NCBI GenBank assembly: GCA_016859345.1
Contig: CM029134.1
Location: forward strand, 13,830,060-13,894,059
Origin: Istiophorus platypterus
Lineage: Eukaryota; Chordata; Actinopteri; Istiophoriformes; Istiophoridae
Reading direction: 5' to 3'
Length of the DNA stretch: 64,000 bases
Positions 51,171 to 62,483 of this stretch are shown here, piece after piece (position 1 is the first letter of the stretch; every line of letters begins with the position of its first letter). The position numbers and the translations under genes were made by a program. The notes beneath the pieces are model-generated. The model was not told the DNA's origin. It did no database searches and was given only the letters and a program-made list of their open reading frames with translations.

Positions 51171-53067
51171 TTGAATAGAATTTTTTTTTAAGAATTTTAA
51201 GAAGATATTGTATTTATAGAAGTACATTTCTTCTACTGTATAATTTCACCATCTTTTTTTCTGCCTGTGACCTCTTTTAAGGACCCCAAGGCATGGACGC
51301 ATTATGAGACATAGGGCCCCTGGGCACAGACATGTATAAAAGGTCCCTCACCCTTCCTACATAAGAGCAAGAGCCACCTTTAAGAATTGTCTTTTTGGTC
51401 ATTTTGAGTCTCTTTGTGGTTGTTTTGCATCACTCTGTAGTCATTTTTGAATCTCTTAATAGTGATTGGATTGGCTTCCCTAAGGGAATTGAGGTTTGAC
51501 ACAAGATCCACAAAACATACATCTTTGGTCAGAGGTCTCAATAACCTCTTTCAGAAGTTAGAACATTAGTTATTGCAATAACCACAGAAATGGCAAGAAT
51601 ACAATTAAAAGGGCACTATTCGATCAATCGGTAAGAATGGTGTAATATAAAGAAGATGGTAAAAATGTCCCTTGGTGCCCATGCCCTCTATCGCATTCCT
51701 CATTAACGTGCTTTGTAAATTTCCTCCCCTGAAAAAAAGATGACATTTGTGTTCTCTGCGCCTCAAGCAGCTAAATCCAAGTTGCTTGCAAAATTGTAGT
51801 CACTGGTGCTGTAAAGCCCGGAGGGGACAACTACCTTTTGGATTTCAACTGGTAGATGCTGTATTAGTATGTACAGTAACAAAGTCTCAGCTCTCAACAG
51901 AAGGCACAAGACAACAGGTATGTGCTGCCAGTGAGACAAACATGGTCATGGACGGTAGGGGAACAGACCTGCAGCTGCGAGGGGAGCTGGGCGACCCCGC
52001 TTCCTGTCTACACACCAACTATACGCAGACATTTCTTTCAATCGTAGAATTTTTCATTATGAAATGCTAATTTGTTGAGTTGTCATCTACGGTGTTTAAA
52101 TTGTGCCCCCCCCTCCCAATACCTCATTTAAGTTCGTTCTCACAATTTCAGATTCATTTACAATCCTAACTTTAATCATGACACTCATCACCGCCTGGTT
52201 TACATTAATTTACCAGCTCATTTATGTCCTATTATTAATTTTAATAATTCCACTGCACTGTTTGCTGTAGAATTAAGGCTTCTTATTATGACTCCAGTAA
52301 TTATTATTTGTAAGTATAATTTCCATGTGTGTAAAATTTAACTCACCCTATTGCTTCAGAGTAATTTTAGCTCCTAATAACAGGTTAAACAGCAGCATCA
52401 GGAATTTGACGGGAACCCCAAGTGTTAATTTTCTTATCATGCTGAGATAGATAGATTCAAAATTCTATATATCTCTCTATCTATCTATCTGGAGAGAGAG
52501 AAAGAGAGCCTACTTACTACGCAGAGCCCAGAGTGACCAAAGAATGCTACACATGATAAATTCAGAATTTAAACAACACGTTAACCATTTAACAACTGTG
52601 TCACTTGGTCAAGATTTTATATATCAGTACACAACCTGTATAACTATCTGTATCCAACATTGATTATTATCATTATTAAGACTGTTGTGCTTTGTTATGT
52701 AGAAAAAAAACAAAAAACAAAACACATTCTAATCTGCAGTGAAATGGTGTTAATAACTTACGCTTGTTTACAGGTAGGCAGTATGTATTAGGGAAACGAA
52801 AGTGTACCTCAAGAACCACAACCAAGTTGGACAGATGTGGAGTGATGGTAGTCTAAAAGAGCAGTGACACCACCTAGTGGCAGATTGAAGCCCTCACACC
52901 TCCTAGTTGAAATCTGAAAAAGATGAGCCACCTGAGGGAGCAGTGTCTTCTTATATCTAACACAGAAATCGAGCGAAACCAAACCTAATTTATGTCTCTA
53001 GCTGTAAAATCTGTTAAAGTAGGAAAAAAATACAAAATGCTAAGTTTAAAAAGTTTATATCAAGCCT

Positions 53068-53073
53068 TTTATT
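53068..53073 (-). terminator. Canonical polyadenylation signal AATAAA for rnf38
   Basis: The minus strand reads AATAAA about 970 nt past the rnf38 stop codon. Cleavage would be expected 10-30 nt further on, near 53045. No transcript evidence is available. Confidence 0.55.
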
Positions 53074-53311
53074 TGGTATACAGATATTCATAGATTTATA
53101 CAGTATATATAGATATATATGTATATATGTAACACATGTGCCACTGCAAAGTCACAGACAAAACTTTTTTTTGCTAAGAAAAGACAGAAAAAGAAAAAAA
53201 TATATAATGTGCTTAATTTCAAAGTAGTGCCGTAAAGCGCTTGAAAGATGACCAAAACCGGAATGATGACTCAAATGCCAGGCAGGAAAACAATCACCTA
53301 CAATGGCTGAA

Positions 53312-53312
53312 C

Positions 53313-53379
<67 letters not shown>
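53312..53379. repeat. (AAT)n trinucleotide microsatellite
   Basis: About 22 AAT units without interruption, inside the predicted rnf38 3' untranslated region. Confidence 0.97.
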
Positions 53380-53621
53380 TAGGAAACTAAGAAGTATAGT
53401 GGCAACATGGACCCTTAGTGTCAAACTAGAGAAAAGGATTAAAGTCTATAACATACATACACACAGAGTATGCATACAGACAGACAGTGCATCAACGTAC
53501 AAACAGGAAGTAAAGTCAGTCACTCATGAGAGCAAAAAAACTCTCAGATGTCATTACTCTTGTCTGATACACAAAAGAATCTCAGGCATGCTCCAGGACA
53601 CCTAAAAATCTTCCTCTCTCC

Positions 53622-53626
<5 letters not shown>

Positions 53627-53666
<40 letters not shown>
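53627..53666. repeat. (CA)n microsatellite
   Basis: About 20 units, in the predicted rnf38 3' untranslated region. Confidence 0.95.
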
Positions 53667-53668
<2 letters not shown>

Positions 53669-53908
53669 ATGTACCACAGCCCTGCATTATAGGGCTGACC
53701 AAACAATACTTGCACAGTCGAGGTGCAGGTGTACACATACACACACGCGCGCACACAACATGCATGTACATGTACAGGAAAGACTAATAGGAGGAAAAAG
53801 GACAGACTGGAGAAGAACTTGGTGAGAGGGAAACACATAACACAAACAGAAAAAAACGAAAGAACAAAATAGGAGGAGAGGGTGCTGCAGAAAAAAAGCA
53901 AGGAAATG

Positions 53909-53915
<7 letters not shown>

Positions 53916-53946
<31 letters not shown>
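53916..53946. repeat. (GT)n microsatellite
   Basis: About 15 units, about 100 bp past the rnf38 stop codon. Confidence 0.95.
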
Positions 53947-53953
<7 letters not shown>

Positions 53954-54043
53954 TACAAGCACGCACGTGTATCATTATATCAGGAGCAGGCAGTACTGAA
54001 CGTGACGGACAGACAATGAGGAGTGTCTCGCTCCTTCACGTGG

Positions 54044-54106
54044 TCACTCCGAGTCTCTTTGGACCTCTGAGGCGTCGGCCCGACAGATGGGACATGTCCT
54101 GTTGGC
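54044..54106 (-). CDS. rnf38: rnf38 last coding exon (end of RING-H2)
   Basis: It encodes ANRTCPICRADASEVQRDSE and TGA (54044-54046). CPIC supplies the last two zinc ligands. The acceptor is TCTTTAG. The DSE ending is the RNF38 type. Confidence 0.96.
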   Translation of the reverse strand, partial: ANRTCPICRADASEVQRDSE

Positions 54107-57100
54107 CTAAAGACAAAGAGGAAACACGTTAGGTTTTAGAGGCAGGTCAGGTTTTAAGTCATTATATAAATAATGCAAAATTCTCAGTCATAAAACTCTG
54201 CATTTGGTAGGTCACTAAACTCACCACCGCACTCTCCCAACAGAAGCTATCGTAGATTATTATGTTTTGATTTGTTAAATCAACCCCACCAAGGAGGTTA
54301 TGTTTTCGCCCATCTTTGTTTTTCAGCAGGATTACACAAAAAGTACTGAACCGATTTTCGATGATTTTAATGGAGGGATGGGAGAAGAGACTAGTAAGAG
54401 CCCATTCAATTTTTGGACAGATCTGGCCCTTTAACTGTGAATTTGAATCTTTTCCTCTGAAATCTGGTGTGTTGTTTGACATTGCCCTTGGTGCGACTCT
54501 GCGCTCTGCGAGTGCCCTTCTAGTTTGTTTTGTGTTGAAGTGTAATCCTAAACCAGCTCAAAAAGAGGCTTTAGGCAATGCCTCATCCCTCTAAAATCAT
54601 AAGACTGTGTTATGATCAACACAAGAACTTGAAGATCAAGCGCCCCCTTTAGCATTTTCAGTGGGAAATCACGTGTCTCGGTATGCAGACAGCTCCTTCT
54701 GATGTTCCCATCCAGGGGTTTGGTGTGGTTTTCAGATTTTACTGACTCTTCTAAGCTCAACTTAGGAATATTTAGACACAAGCCTGATGTTTGTTTCAGT
54801 TATCTAGCAGATCTCTTGAAAAGTTAGATCCTCACTACACCTCTTTATTATTTGTGCCTTTAAACAAAAAATGAAGGTTTTTTATAGTTAAGTTACTGAC
54901 TAAGACTATACACAGCACCGCCTCCTCAATTACCATAAACCAGACTTACACATTGACATGAACCCCTGCTACACAATGTGTGATCAGCCTTGGATGAACT
55001 CAGAAGGTTGTATGTGTGTATTACATAGATTCAGTGCAAGTCAGGTGGATCTATGGGAAAGTGGATTTCTTACCCTCAGCCACTTGTCAACACACTTCCC
55101 ATGGAACTCATGGCTGCAGGGCAGGACTCGCAGCAGCTGGCGGGACTCAAAATCACTCATACACACCACACACCTGCAATACAACAGATATGATCATGCA
55201 AAGTAGAGCAACCCTAGAAAATTGTTGTTTACCACATTTTCCACAACACACAGGGCATCAAGGCAGATTTAGGCTGCTCAGGTACTAGACTACAGTCTGT
55301 TGCTCACTGAAAGGTATTTATATGATTTTAAAAAGTTGACAGTCCATTGTAAGAGTACTGAAATCCTCTTCTTACTAGTATTCTTTTTGTGGGAGAACCT
55401 CATGAGGTTTTTTTTTTTGATGTATACTTTGAAAATTATCTGTACCAAGATTTTGGACATTTTGCTCAGTATGTCTGTCATTTAATTGCACAACTTCTGT
55501 ACTTGATACACATTAGCTTCGGTCAGTAAATCCACCTAAATCCTTTTAACAGACAACTTCATTAACAACCGTTCACTCTCTCAGCAAGCAATGACCTGGC
55601 CTTGTGAAAGGGACTCACAGTGTTTGCTCAGACTGATGGTTATTTGGATTAAACCGATAGGATGGAAGCTGTTCAATGTCTCCCTTGGTCAGTCCTCTTA
55701 GTTTTGCCTCTCCCAGACGCTCAGCGAGGTTCAGGAGGGCCTGTGGGAGGAAACATCAGCAAGAGTCTTAGAGTTAGAGTCTGCATCGAGCAGAGAAAAG
55801 AATAAAAAGGTATGAAGACAGACCTCATAATTTTCCACCTCTCCATCGTCTACGTCCAGCTCTAAGCTGATCGCTGGGCCTGTGGGCTGGACTGGCAGCA
55901 TTGAACTAGAGAGGAGATTTAAAAAAAAAAAAAAATTTTTTAAGTTCAACTGATCAAAGAAACAACTGAGTTGCTAAGATGTATAGCAGCAGTTAAATTT
56001 AAAGCTGATAGCATTTATATCTAATTTGAAGTAATTTTGAAGTAATGGCACAAAAAATGTAATATTCTCCAGCTTATTTAAAACACTTCATTTTGCTTTA
56101 CGACTGTATTTAATTTTTCAGAATGTTCTAAAAAAACATTTTTAGAATGATTTCTATGTTGAAAGCTCAGGACCTTTTCCCTTTTTATGCAACAAATCCT
56201 TTCATTCAATTCTCTTCATTTTCAGGATTCAACTGAATTCTAAAGAAATCTCAGAAATCTTGAAGAATTCTTTCAATATTCATGTCTGACAAAATAAAAT
56301 GATCTAACCATACTTTAAAAAGAATTTTTTTTGTTAATCAGTTCTAATGTCCTTCTTGTCTCCTCCAGACTAATGTCAGAAATAAATCTCTGCCATATCT
56401 ACTATATGTTTGGGTCATACAAATTACAAATTAAACCTTTTCTTCTTAACAGTCATATCTACTTCTTCTTACAGGAAGTAAGGCAGGAGGCTAGGGTGGT
56501 AAGGCGAAGGTGGCAGCGGCTGTTGCGAGCGGTACCGTCGCCCAGGGAGACGCCGGGGAATGAAGTTTGGATAGGACTAGGGGGCAATTGACAGCGCATA
56601 CATGTCAAATCATTTATACCGTTACCATTTTTAGGTTGAAAAAAATGTACATATATATATATACACATTTTATCATCTTATGTTTATCACTCACCACTCC
56701 AAAGAACTCCTGTGGCAGGGGGTCATGAGAGAGGAAGTGAAGTTGTGTGGAGTGTGGAGTGAGGGCTGGGTGGGTGGCAGGGGAATAGTGGAGCCCGGCA
56801 CTCAAAGACAGGTGCTCTCCAAGCAGCTCCACGTCATTCTCTATCCTCTGTAATGGCTGGGAAAGCAGAGGAGAAACTTTCTCTGGTTGTTTCATGTAAT
56901 CACAGCAATGGAGGAACTTCAGCACCAAGTTAATATCAATTTAAGTGTAGATTACATTAATTCAGCCCTTTAAAACATGACTAAACAAGAAGTTAACAAT
57001 ATATAAAATCACACTCTTTGTATTTAACAGTCACTAGCAAGGATCAATCAGAATTTTGTATTTTAATCTTTTTTTTTAAAACACTAATTTGTCATTGAGA

Positions 57101-60100
57101 CTGCTTAGTATTCTTTGTAATCCCTGTGCAGCTGCTTCAATTAGTAGTCAATACTAGTCAATATCAAAGCCACAGAAAGGGTAAATGTGGACAACAAAAA
57201 AAAAAGATTATTTAAAACATGAAGGGTGCATACTACTAATCTATTAGCAGATAACCAATCATTTCCATTTTAGTCAATAATGACAGATATTTCTTCTTCA
57301 ACTGCATTACTAACCCGCATCTAGTTTTCAATTGTGGACTTTACTCACTTTATTCTAACTAATGTTCCATGCACCGGTATATGACCTATTTTACTACAAG
57401 CCTTTATATATTACAAAGCATTACACTATTCCTCAGTGTCTGCAACCACAGTAGGAATTGAGAGAAAATTGCTTCAGTTCAAAATTTATAAAGTATGCAT
57501 CAGCTATTTCGCTTTAACATAATAAAAACACCTTTGCTGCTGTATTTTTAATACGGTAGTTGGAACATTTAAAGTTTTCCTTGAATGATGCCAACTGCAA
57601 CACGCGATCCATTGGTGAAAACAAGTTTATGTTGATATCAAAAAAAAGGAAGGAAGAAAGGAAAAGTTTAAGACACACATGGAAAGTTAGATATCATCAT
57701 CTTGTTAATTCAGACTCAAAAAAATAAATGTCATTCTTATCAATATTCAAGGAAGGCTGAATTGGATACCAAAATTGCTAATGTCAAAACAAAGTGACCA
57801 CAACAAAATGTTTGCATTTCTACTCACCGATCGTGCCTGCTGTGTTGGATAGGGTCCAAACTGTCCAGCCTGGGGCAGGTGAGGTGGGTGGTGGGAAAGG
57901 TGTGTTGGCGGATGGGGGAGGTGAGGAGGGGGAAGCAGGAAGGCCGGGTCACTGGACAGCAGTGATGGAAAGGGATAGTGCATCGGTAAGTGCTGCACAG
58001 AACATGTCTGAAGGACCTGCCGGGGGGGAGAGAAAAAGTGTGATTTCATTTACAAATCAAGGCCTGTTGCAAACAGTATTTTGAGAAAAAAAAAATGAAA
58101 AAAATTCAAATGAAAAAAAAAATGTGTCAGTTGTAGAAAATGGGCAACCACACCATGTGGAAATAGCTGGAATGAATCTCTTACAAAAAACACAAACGCA
58201 CTCACAGGAGGAGGGACGCTGCAGACAGGATAGTGCTGTCCACTGAAAACCACCGAGCATGCTGGGATCTGTTGAGGGGCAGAGCGAGGCGGCAGGCCAG
58301 GCGGTGCTCCCGGAGGAGACACAGGATACGATACTGGAGCTGAACCCTAAATATGAAGATCACAGGGGCAAAGTACTGAACTTTACACACACAGACTATA
58401 ATTTGAAGCTGAGCAGCTGTAATAAAAAGACTTAGAATACATCCCTCATGCATCAACCACAGAGTTGTCTTTGTGTCAAGCACCACTCAGTTGAGGTTTC
58501 CTCAAAACACAGGTTTTTTTCTGAGATGAGCAAATTCAAACTTTCATAATAACAAGCAAATCACTTTGGATCTGTGACTTAATGATGCTCCAGAAAGGAT
58601 TAGCTTGGTTTCAGAGGTCTGCACACAACATCCTTTTTTGATTGATTCAAATTTTAAAAATTGAGGTGGCAAATTTAGTTTGATTATAAAGCTAAATAAT
58701 GTGGAACAAGTCTTGAAATTACAGTTGTATTTAGCTTAAAAGTGTAATACCTTTCCATGTTGTAACTGGTAGGTAGAATTCTGTGTATGAATACTGATAT
58801 GAACTTGGTCTAATTATAATTTAAATGACTGACATTCTAATAATCTGCAGATGAAAATCATTTTAAAATTATCCACTAATGTAAACTGTTCCAATCAAGT
58901 CTTATTATTCCTGTAATGTGTTTCACCCTATTTCTACTAATGAGTTGAATGAAATTTGAATATAAAAAAAGCTATTTGATGACTGCTGGATATGTTGGAT
59001 AAAACTAAAAATATAAATCCTTGTTGTATTTGGCTTGCAGAAAAGATAAAATGATACACACCATGGTAAATATTTTGCCAATAAACCCTCTTCTGGCCCA
59101 GCCAATTAAAAACTATATTTCAGTTAATTATCCCCCAGTGAAAAAAAAAAACAAAACACACCAGCCAAACATGGTAATAGAAGGACCCACATTAACCAAC
59201 CAAGTCTTTCACCTACATAGTAATGATGAATTTGCTTTGAAAAAATTCAGGAAATGTAGTAGCTGACATCTTCAACTGCAAATAACTTGCCCATGAGTGG
59301 CTGGGTTTAAATTTCCACAAGACATAAATGTCTGAAGTGTTGTTTTATGTGAATGTGTCTCATTCCCATGCAGTACGAGAAGAAGGTGACATCTGGGAAT
59401 CAGCCAAGCAGTAGGTCAAGAGGCCTTACTGGAATAATTTCAGTCCTTCCTACGGTCTATATACTGTTTTTCGTTTTTTACCTTGATGCACCCTGCCAAC
59501 GGGGAACTCACCTGCTCGTGGAGGTCCAGCACCACACTGCTCTGTTGCTGGGATGGGTGAGGGTGTGGGTGCTGTGGGTGGGCAGCAGGGTGCAGCAGCC
59601 TGGGGGACAGGTTTGGTGACTGGTGGAGGGGCCTCGGGGAGGGGTTTGGGGGATGGTAACCCGGGCGCTCTTCAGGCCCAGGTCCAGGCCCCGGCCCAGG
59701 CCCTCGGGGTGGTTGCTGGCTGTAGGGTGGGTAGCCCTGAGTGGGAGCCGGGTGACGGTAATTTTCATCCTGGTGGCCTGAGGACGGGCCGTGGTGGGAG
59801 TGCAGGTGGTGGTGGTGATGATGGTGGGTGCTAGGGTGGTGATGGTGGTGGTGATGGTTGTTGTTGCTGTTATAGTGGTGATGGTTGTTGTGGGCGTGGT
59901 GGTGGTGGCGGGTCAGACGGTCTCTCCGGCCACGCTGGCGTCTCATTGGAGGGCTGAGGTGGAAAAAAAAGGGAAAAAAATTGAAGGAGGCGGCAGATAA
60001 GGTTATGCTGTCATTTGCATAACCATAAATTCTAGAGCTGCCACCTAGTGAAAAATGTTAAGCGTGAATATGAATTCCTGACTTAACTAATACTGCCAAA

Positions 60101-61516
60101 AAGCAGAGCAGAATGAGAAATCAGTACATTTTAACCACAAATTTTCCACCTTCACAGTGATGTCAAAGCATCAGAAGAAATGGATGCTTCTACTGTAAAC
60201 ACTGTTGAAAAACACTTGACATACAGTTTAGGCCTGACCTTATTTAGATATTTGACAATTGACTTAAATTCAATTAATGAAACTCATCAGTAGCCCTAAT
60301 AAAAAGACAACCAGCAGAAATTCACATGACTGACTTAAACAGCTTTACTGACTGAATATGACTATTGCACTATTGTACTTTAATTTATATTGGATATATG
60401 GATGCTTTTTCTTTATGTGTAAGATTATCTGGTTCACCTGGTTTAAGACTATAAATCAAAAACACATTCAATGTATGGCTGAGCATAATCATAATTTTCA
60501 TTATCAATTATTCTGACAATTACTTCATCTGTTAATTGTCTAATTATTTGAACTATGAAATAGCTGAAAATTGAAAAAAAAAAAAAAAGAAAAGAAAAAA
60601 AGGTGCCTATCGCAATCCTCTGATTACCAAGGTGACCTCCTCAAATGTCTCATTTTGGCCAACACATAGAACAGCAAATCCTCACATTTGAGAGTCCGGG
60701 ACAAGAGAGTGTTTGGGAAATGAATTAAACAATCAAGCAATTATCAAAACTGGCGCAGAATATTTTTTTAAACAGTAACTTTTCTATGGCTTATCATTTC
60801 TGCGTTGTTTCAGTGATTTCACAAGTGCATAATTGGCTGTATCAGGTGACAGAAACCATAAGAAAAATTCTGTTTGATTATTCTTATAGTAATCTGTCTA
60901 TCACATAAAAAGAATAATCATTTTATGGTTACAGTTTGTCAAGTCCTTGTTTTGGTTTGTTTCATAAGATTTTTATTGAAAAACTCCGATCTTGTCATTT
61001 GTGATGACAGCTTCTCATTGTTTTTGACATTTTATAGGCTGAACAACTGACAGATTAATAATGAAGATAATGGTTATAGAAATATTTGCCACACGCGTAC
61101 ACACTTACCTCCGACGGTTGCGGACAGGTGTGTGGCATCTCTCTGGCATGTAGTGGGGGTGTGGTCTGCGACTAGGAGGCAGCTCCCAGGGGCGAATGGG
61201 AGAGGAAGGAGTAGAGGGTGGGGCGGAGCTGAGATCCAACATGGACTGCTGGGAAAGACGCTGCCTTTTGGGGCTTGGACTGTCTTCCATCTTCATATAG
61301 AGGTGAAGGAGGAAGGGGAACCAGTTAAACGGTTGGTCAGGAAAAATTGAAAAAGGGGACAGATAAAAAAGGAAAATGAATAAGAGAAAACAATGACATA
61401 CAAATCCTATTGAACCCAGGAGTAAAGCAGAGGCAATAGGCAGTGGTAATGTTTCATACTTACTTTGTCCCGATCCTCGCTGTACACATTATCTGGATGA
61501 AAATGTAGCACTCCTC
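54044..61516 (-). CDS. rnf38: E3 ubiquitin-protein ligase RNF38 (N-terminal exon missing)
   Basis: A RING-H2 ubiquitin ligase; mammalian RNF38 is a nuclear E3. Eleven GT-AG exons in one frame: 61464-61516, 61109-61290, 59512-59953, 58206-58346, 57828-58016, 56695-56856, 56473-56576, 55824-55905, 55619-55740, 55074-55173 and 54044-54106. They give about 545 residues; human RNF38 has about 515. Landmarks: SPSPKRQRLS, then RRQRGRRDRLTR (basic, nuclear-signal-like), a His-rich block, SPRLLHPAAHP, PACSVVFSGQH, PLQRIEND.ELLGEHL and ELDVDDGEVENYE, then RING-H2 CVVC...LPCSHEFHGKC...CPIC. LQRIEN, GEHL and the ending EVQRDSE fit RNF38 rather than RNF44, which ends in PREAE. The first visible exon begins mid-codon, so the initiator lies upstream. 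The neighbouring receptor gene is on the same strand but unrelated. Confidence 0.93.
54107..55073 (-). other. rnf38 last intron
   Basis: A 967-bp intron that splits the RING domain between ligands 6 and 7. It contains the teleost repeat at 54283-54525 and nothing else recognisable. Confidence 0.8.
54283..54525 (+). repeat. Teleost dispersed repeat ('aaggaggttatgttttcg' family)
   Basis: The phrases 'ccaccaaggaggttatg', 'tcagcaggattacacaaaaa', 'gtactgaaccgatttt' and 'gcgctctgcgagtgcccttc' occur in the order of an abundant teleost repeat, with the middle deleted or diverged. It lies in the last intron of rnf38. Confidence 0.7.
55074..55173 (-). CDS. rnf38: rnf38 exon (first part of RING-H2)
   Basis: A 100-bp exon: LCVVCMSDFESRQLLRVLP, then CSHEFHGKCVDKWLR. 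It supplies zinc ligands 1 to 6 (C, C, C, H, H, C). Donor AGG|GTAAGA. Confidence 0.96.
55619..55740 (-). CDS. rnf38: rnf38 exon (LLNLAERLGEAK, pre-RING)
   Basis: A 122-bp exon: ALLNLAERLGEAKLRGLTKG, then DIEQLPSYRFNPNNHQSEQT. This is the near-invariant segment just before the RING domain. Acceptor CCACAG|GC, donor ACT|GTGAGT. Confidence 0.95.
55824..55905 (-). CDS. rnf38: rnf38 exon (acidic LDVDDGEVENYE)
   Basis: 82 bp: completes Leu, then SMLPVQPTGPAISLELDVDD, GEVENYE. The donor is GAG|GTCTGT, which keeps the GT but departs from the usual GTAAGT/GTGAGT. The protein match on both sides makes the boundary secure. Confidence 0.9.
56473..56576 (-). CDS. rnf38: rnf38 exon (PRRL...YRSQQP)
   Basis: A 104-bp exon after a 118-bp intron. 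SYPNFIPRRLPGRRYRSQQP, then LPPSPYHPSLLPYFL, follows the conserved Arg/Tyr and Pro-rich segment ahead of the acidic motif. It ends in a split Leu codon at CCT|GTAAGA. Confidence 0.92.
56695..56856 (-). CDS. rnf38: rnf38 exon (LQRIENDVELLGEHL)
   Basis: 54 codons, phase 0 at both ends. PLQRIENDVELLGEHLSL is diagnostic for RNF38, since RNF44 diverges here. It ends LSHDPLPQEFFGV at GTG|GTGAGT. Confidence 0.94.
56857..57827 (-). other. rnf38 intron
   Basis: A 971-bp AT-rich intron. Nothing recognisable beyond short A/T runs. Confidence 0.75.
57828..58016 (-). CDS. rnf38: rnf38 exon (CSVQHLP, His/Pro-rich)
   Basis: 63 codons, phase 0 at both ends: VLQTCSVQHLPMHYPFPSL, then SSDPAFLLPPPHLP, HHPPHLPQAGQFGPYPTQQ. 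These are all family landmarks. Donor TCG|GTGAGT. Confidence 0.93.
58206..58346 (-). CDS. rnf38: rnf38 exon (PVSY...PACSVVFSGQH)
   Basis: 47 codons, phase 0 at both ends. APVSYPVSPPG, then QIPACSVVFSGQHYPVCSVP, matches RNF38/RNF44. Acceptor ATTTAG|GG, donor CCT|GTGAGT. Confidence 0.93.
58347..59511 (-). other. rnf38 intron
   Basis: A 1.17-kb AT-rich intron. No repeat or coding signal is recognised. Confidence 0.75.
59512..59953 (-). CDS. rnf38: rnf38 exon with histidine-rich block
   Basis: A 442-bp exon. It opens with SPPMRRQRGRRDRLTR and passes into a 39-residue block with 25 histidines (59791-59907). It continues through DENYRHP, a Gly-Pro repeat, SPRLLHPAAHPQ and VVLDLHEQ. The flanking motifs are RNF38-like; the His block and the GPGPGP run are additions relative to the human protein as I remember it. 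Confidence 0.92.
59954..61108 (-). other. rnf38 intron
   Basis: A 1.16-kb AT-rich intron with poly-A-type runs near 60576-60601. No other element is recognised. Confidence 0.75.
61109..61290 (-). CDS. rnf38: rnf38 exon with SPSPKRQRLS motif
   Basis: A 182-bp exon encoding MEDSPSPKRQRLSQQSML, then a Ser/Pro-rich stretch with IRPWELPPSRRPHPHYMPER and CHTPVRNRR. These match the conserved N-terminal RNF38 block (SPSPKRQRLS, RPWE, ERC.TP.RNRR). The acceptor follows a strong pyrimidine tract, and the ATG is the first codon of the exon. The donor is GGAG|GTAAGT. Confidence 0.92.
61464..61516 (-). CDS. rnf38: rnf38 exon (first visible, N-terminal region)
   Basis: A 53-bp exon between GCCTGCAG and AAA|GTAAGT. 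Read in the frame that joins the next exon in phase 0 it gives GVLHFHPDNVYSEDRDK. The preceding exon must supply one base. This N-terminal stretch is poorly conserved in my memory of the family, so the assignment rests on splice sites and phase. Confidence 0.6.
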
Positions 61517-62394
61517 CTGCAGGCCACAGAGGAAATAAAAAACACGATCAGATAAGAGGGGCTGAGAAAAACATCTACATCACAAGACACATGGACATAC
61601 ACTTGCTGAGCCAATAGAAATACAACACCACTAACAATAGACAAGCAGTCAGTTGCCTGTTTTTTTGCCTTCTGATTCTAAGACTAAACTGGATGCCAAA
61701 AATGTATTATCTTGATGGCTGATTTGCTTAAACAGTTATAGAGTCTTAACACCGCAACATCCAACCATGACAACAGAAATATCCATCTGACGCCTTGGTG
61801 CACAGAGTTTCAGTCCCCTGTTGTCACCAAGGGTCTTTCTTCCAAATGGGCTTTTAAATTTCTTGGTTTAAACAGGCAGACAAGAGTGGATGCAATTTCT
61901 GGAAGATGTCACAGTGAACTCATCCTCCCTGGCTCTCACATACAAATCATTCCCTCTGATCTACCATGAAAAGCCTGCCATGGTGACTCACAGGAACAGA
62001 CACACAGACATGTACAATCAAACGTTTGCAACACTTTGGAGCATCTTGTCGGTTTTACTAGGCGAAGCACACGTTAGATTGTTTGAATCCAGATTATAAC
62101 TTGTCTCTAGACATCAGCTCTTTGTCGCCATCACTTTTCTCCAAGTTACTGTAGTGTACTGACTGATTGATTGATTGATTAGTCCATCATTCCGAAGAAA
62201 GTTAAGGGTGACAGTGCTGATTAGATCAATGGAACTCTTTAAGCACTATTAAGCAGAAATGCCAACAGGTACCAGGTTTCAGCTTCTCAGATGTGAAGAT
62301 CTGCTGCTTCTCTGTTTTTTTATCATTGTAAACTGAATATCTTTTTTATAGACTCGATTGATGGGTGGGAGAGATGAGATAGATGTGTAATACA

Positions 62395-62483
<89 letters not shown>

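Larger units (their letters stand above)
36421..53040. other. Intergenic stretch between receptor gene and rnf38
   Basis: I can support no gene across these 16.6 kb on either strand. It contains dispersed repeats (37576-37850, 37970-38120, 51097-51170) and long microsatellites (38870-38920, 44710-44790, 46055-46114, 47835-47861). The open frames are mostly translated dinucleotide repeats or chance frames without domains or splice logic. Confidence 0.6.
53045..54043 (-). other. rnf38: Predicted 3' untranslated region of rnf38
   Basis: This is the sequence from the TGA at 54044-54046 down to the first good polyadenylation signal (53068-53073). It includes three microsatellites: GT 53916-53946, CA 53627-53666 and AAT 53312-53379. 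The extent is inferred from the signal only. Confidence 0.5.

Noticed and set aside
53152..53424. Poly-tyrosine open frame on the minus strand
   Set aside because: It is a translation of the AAT microsatellite within the rnf38 3' untranslated region.
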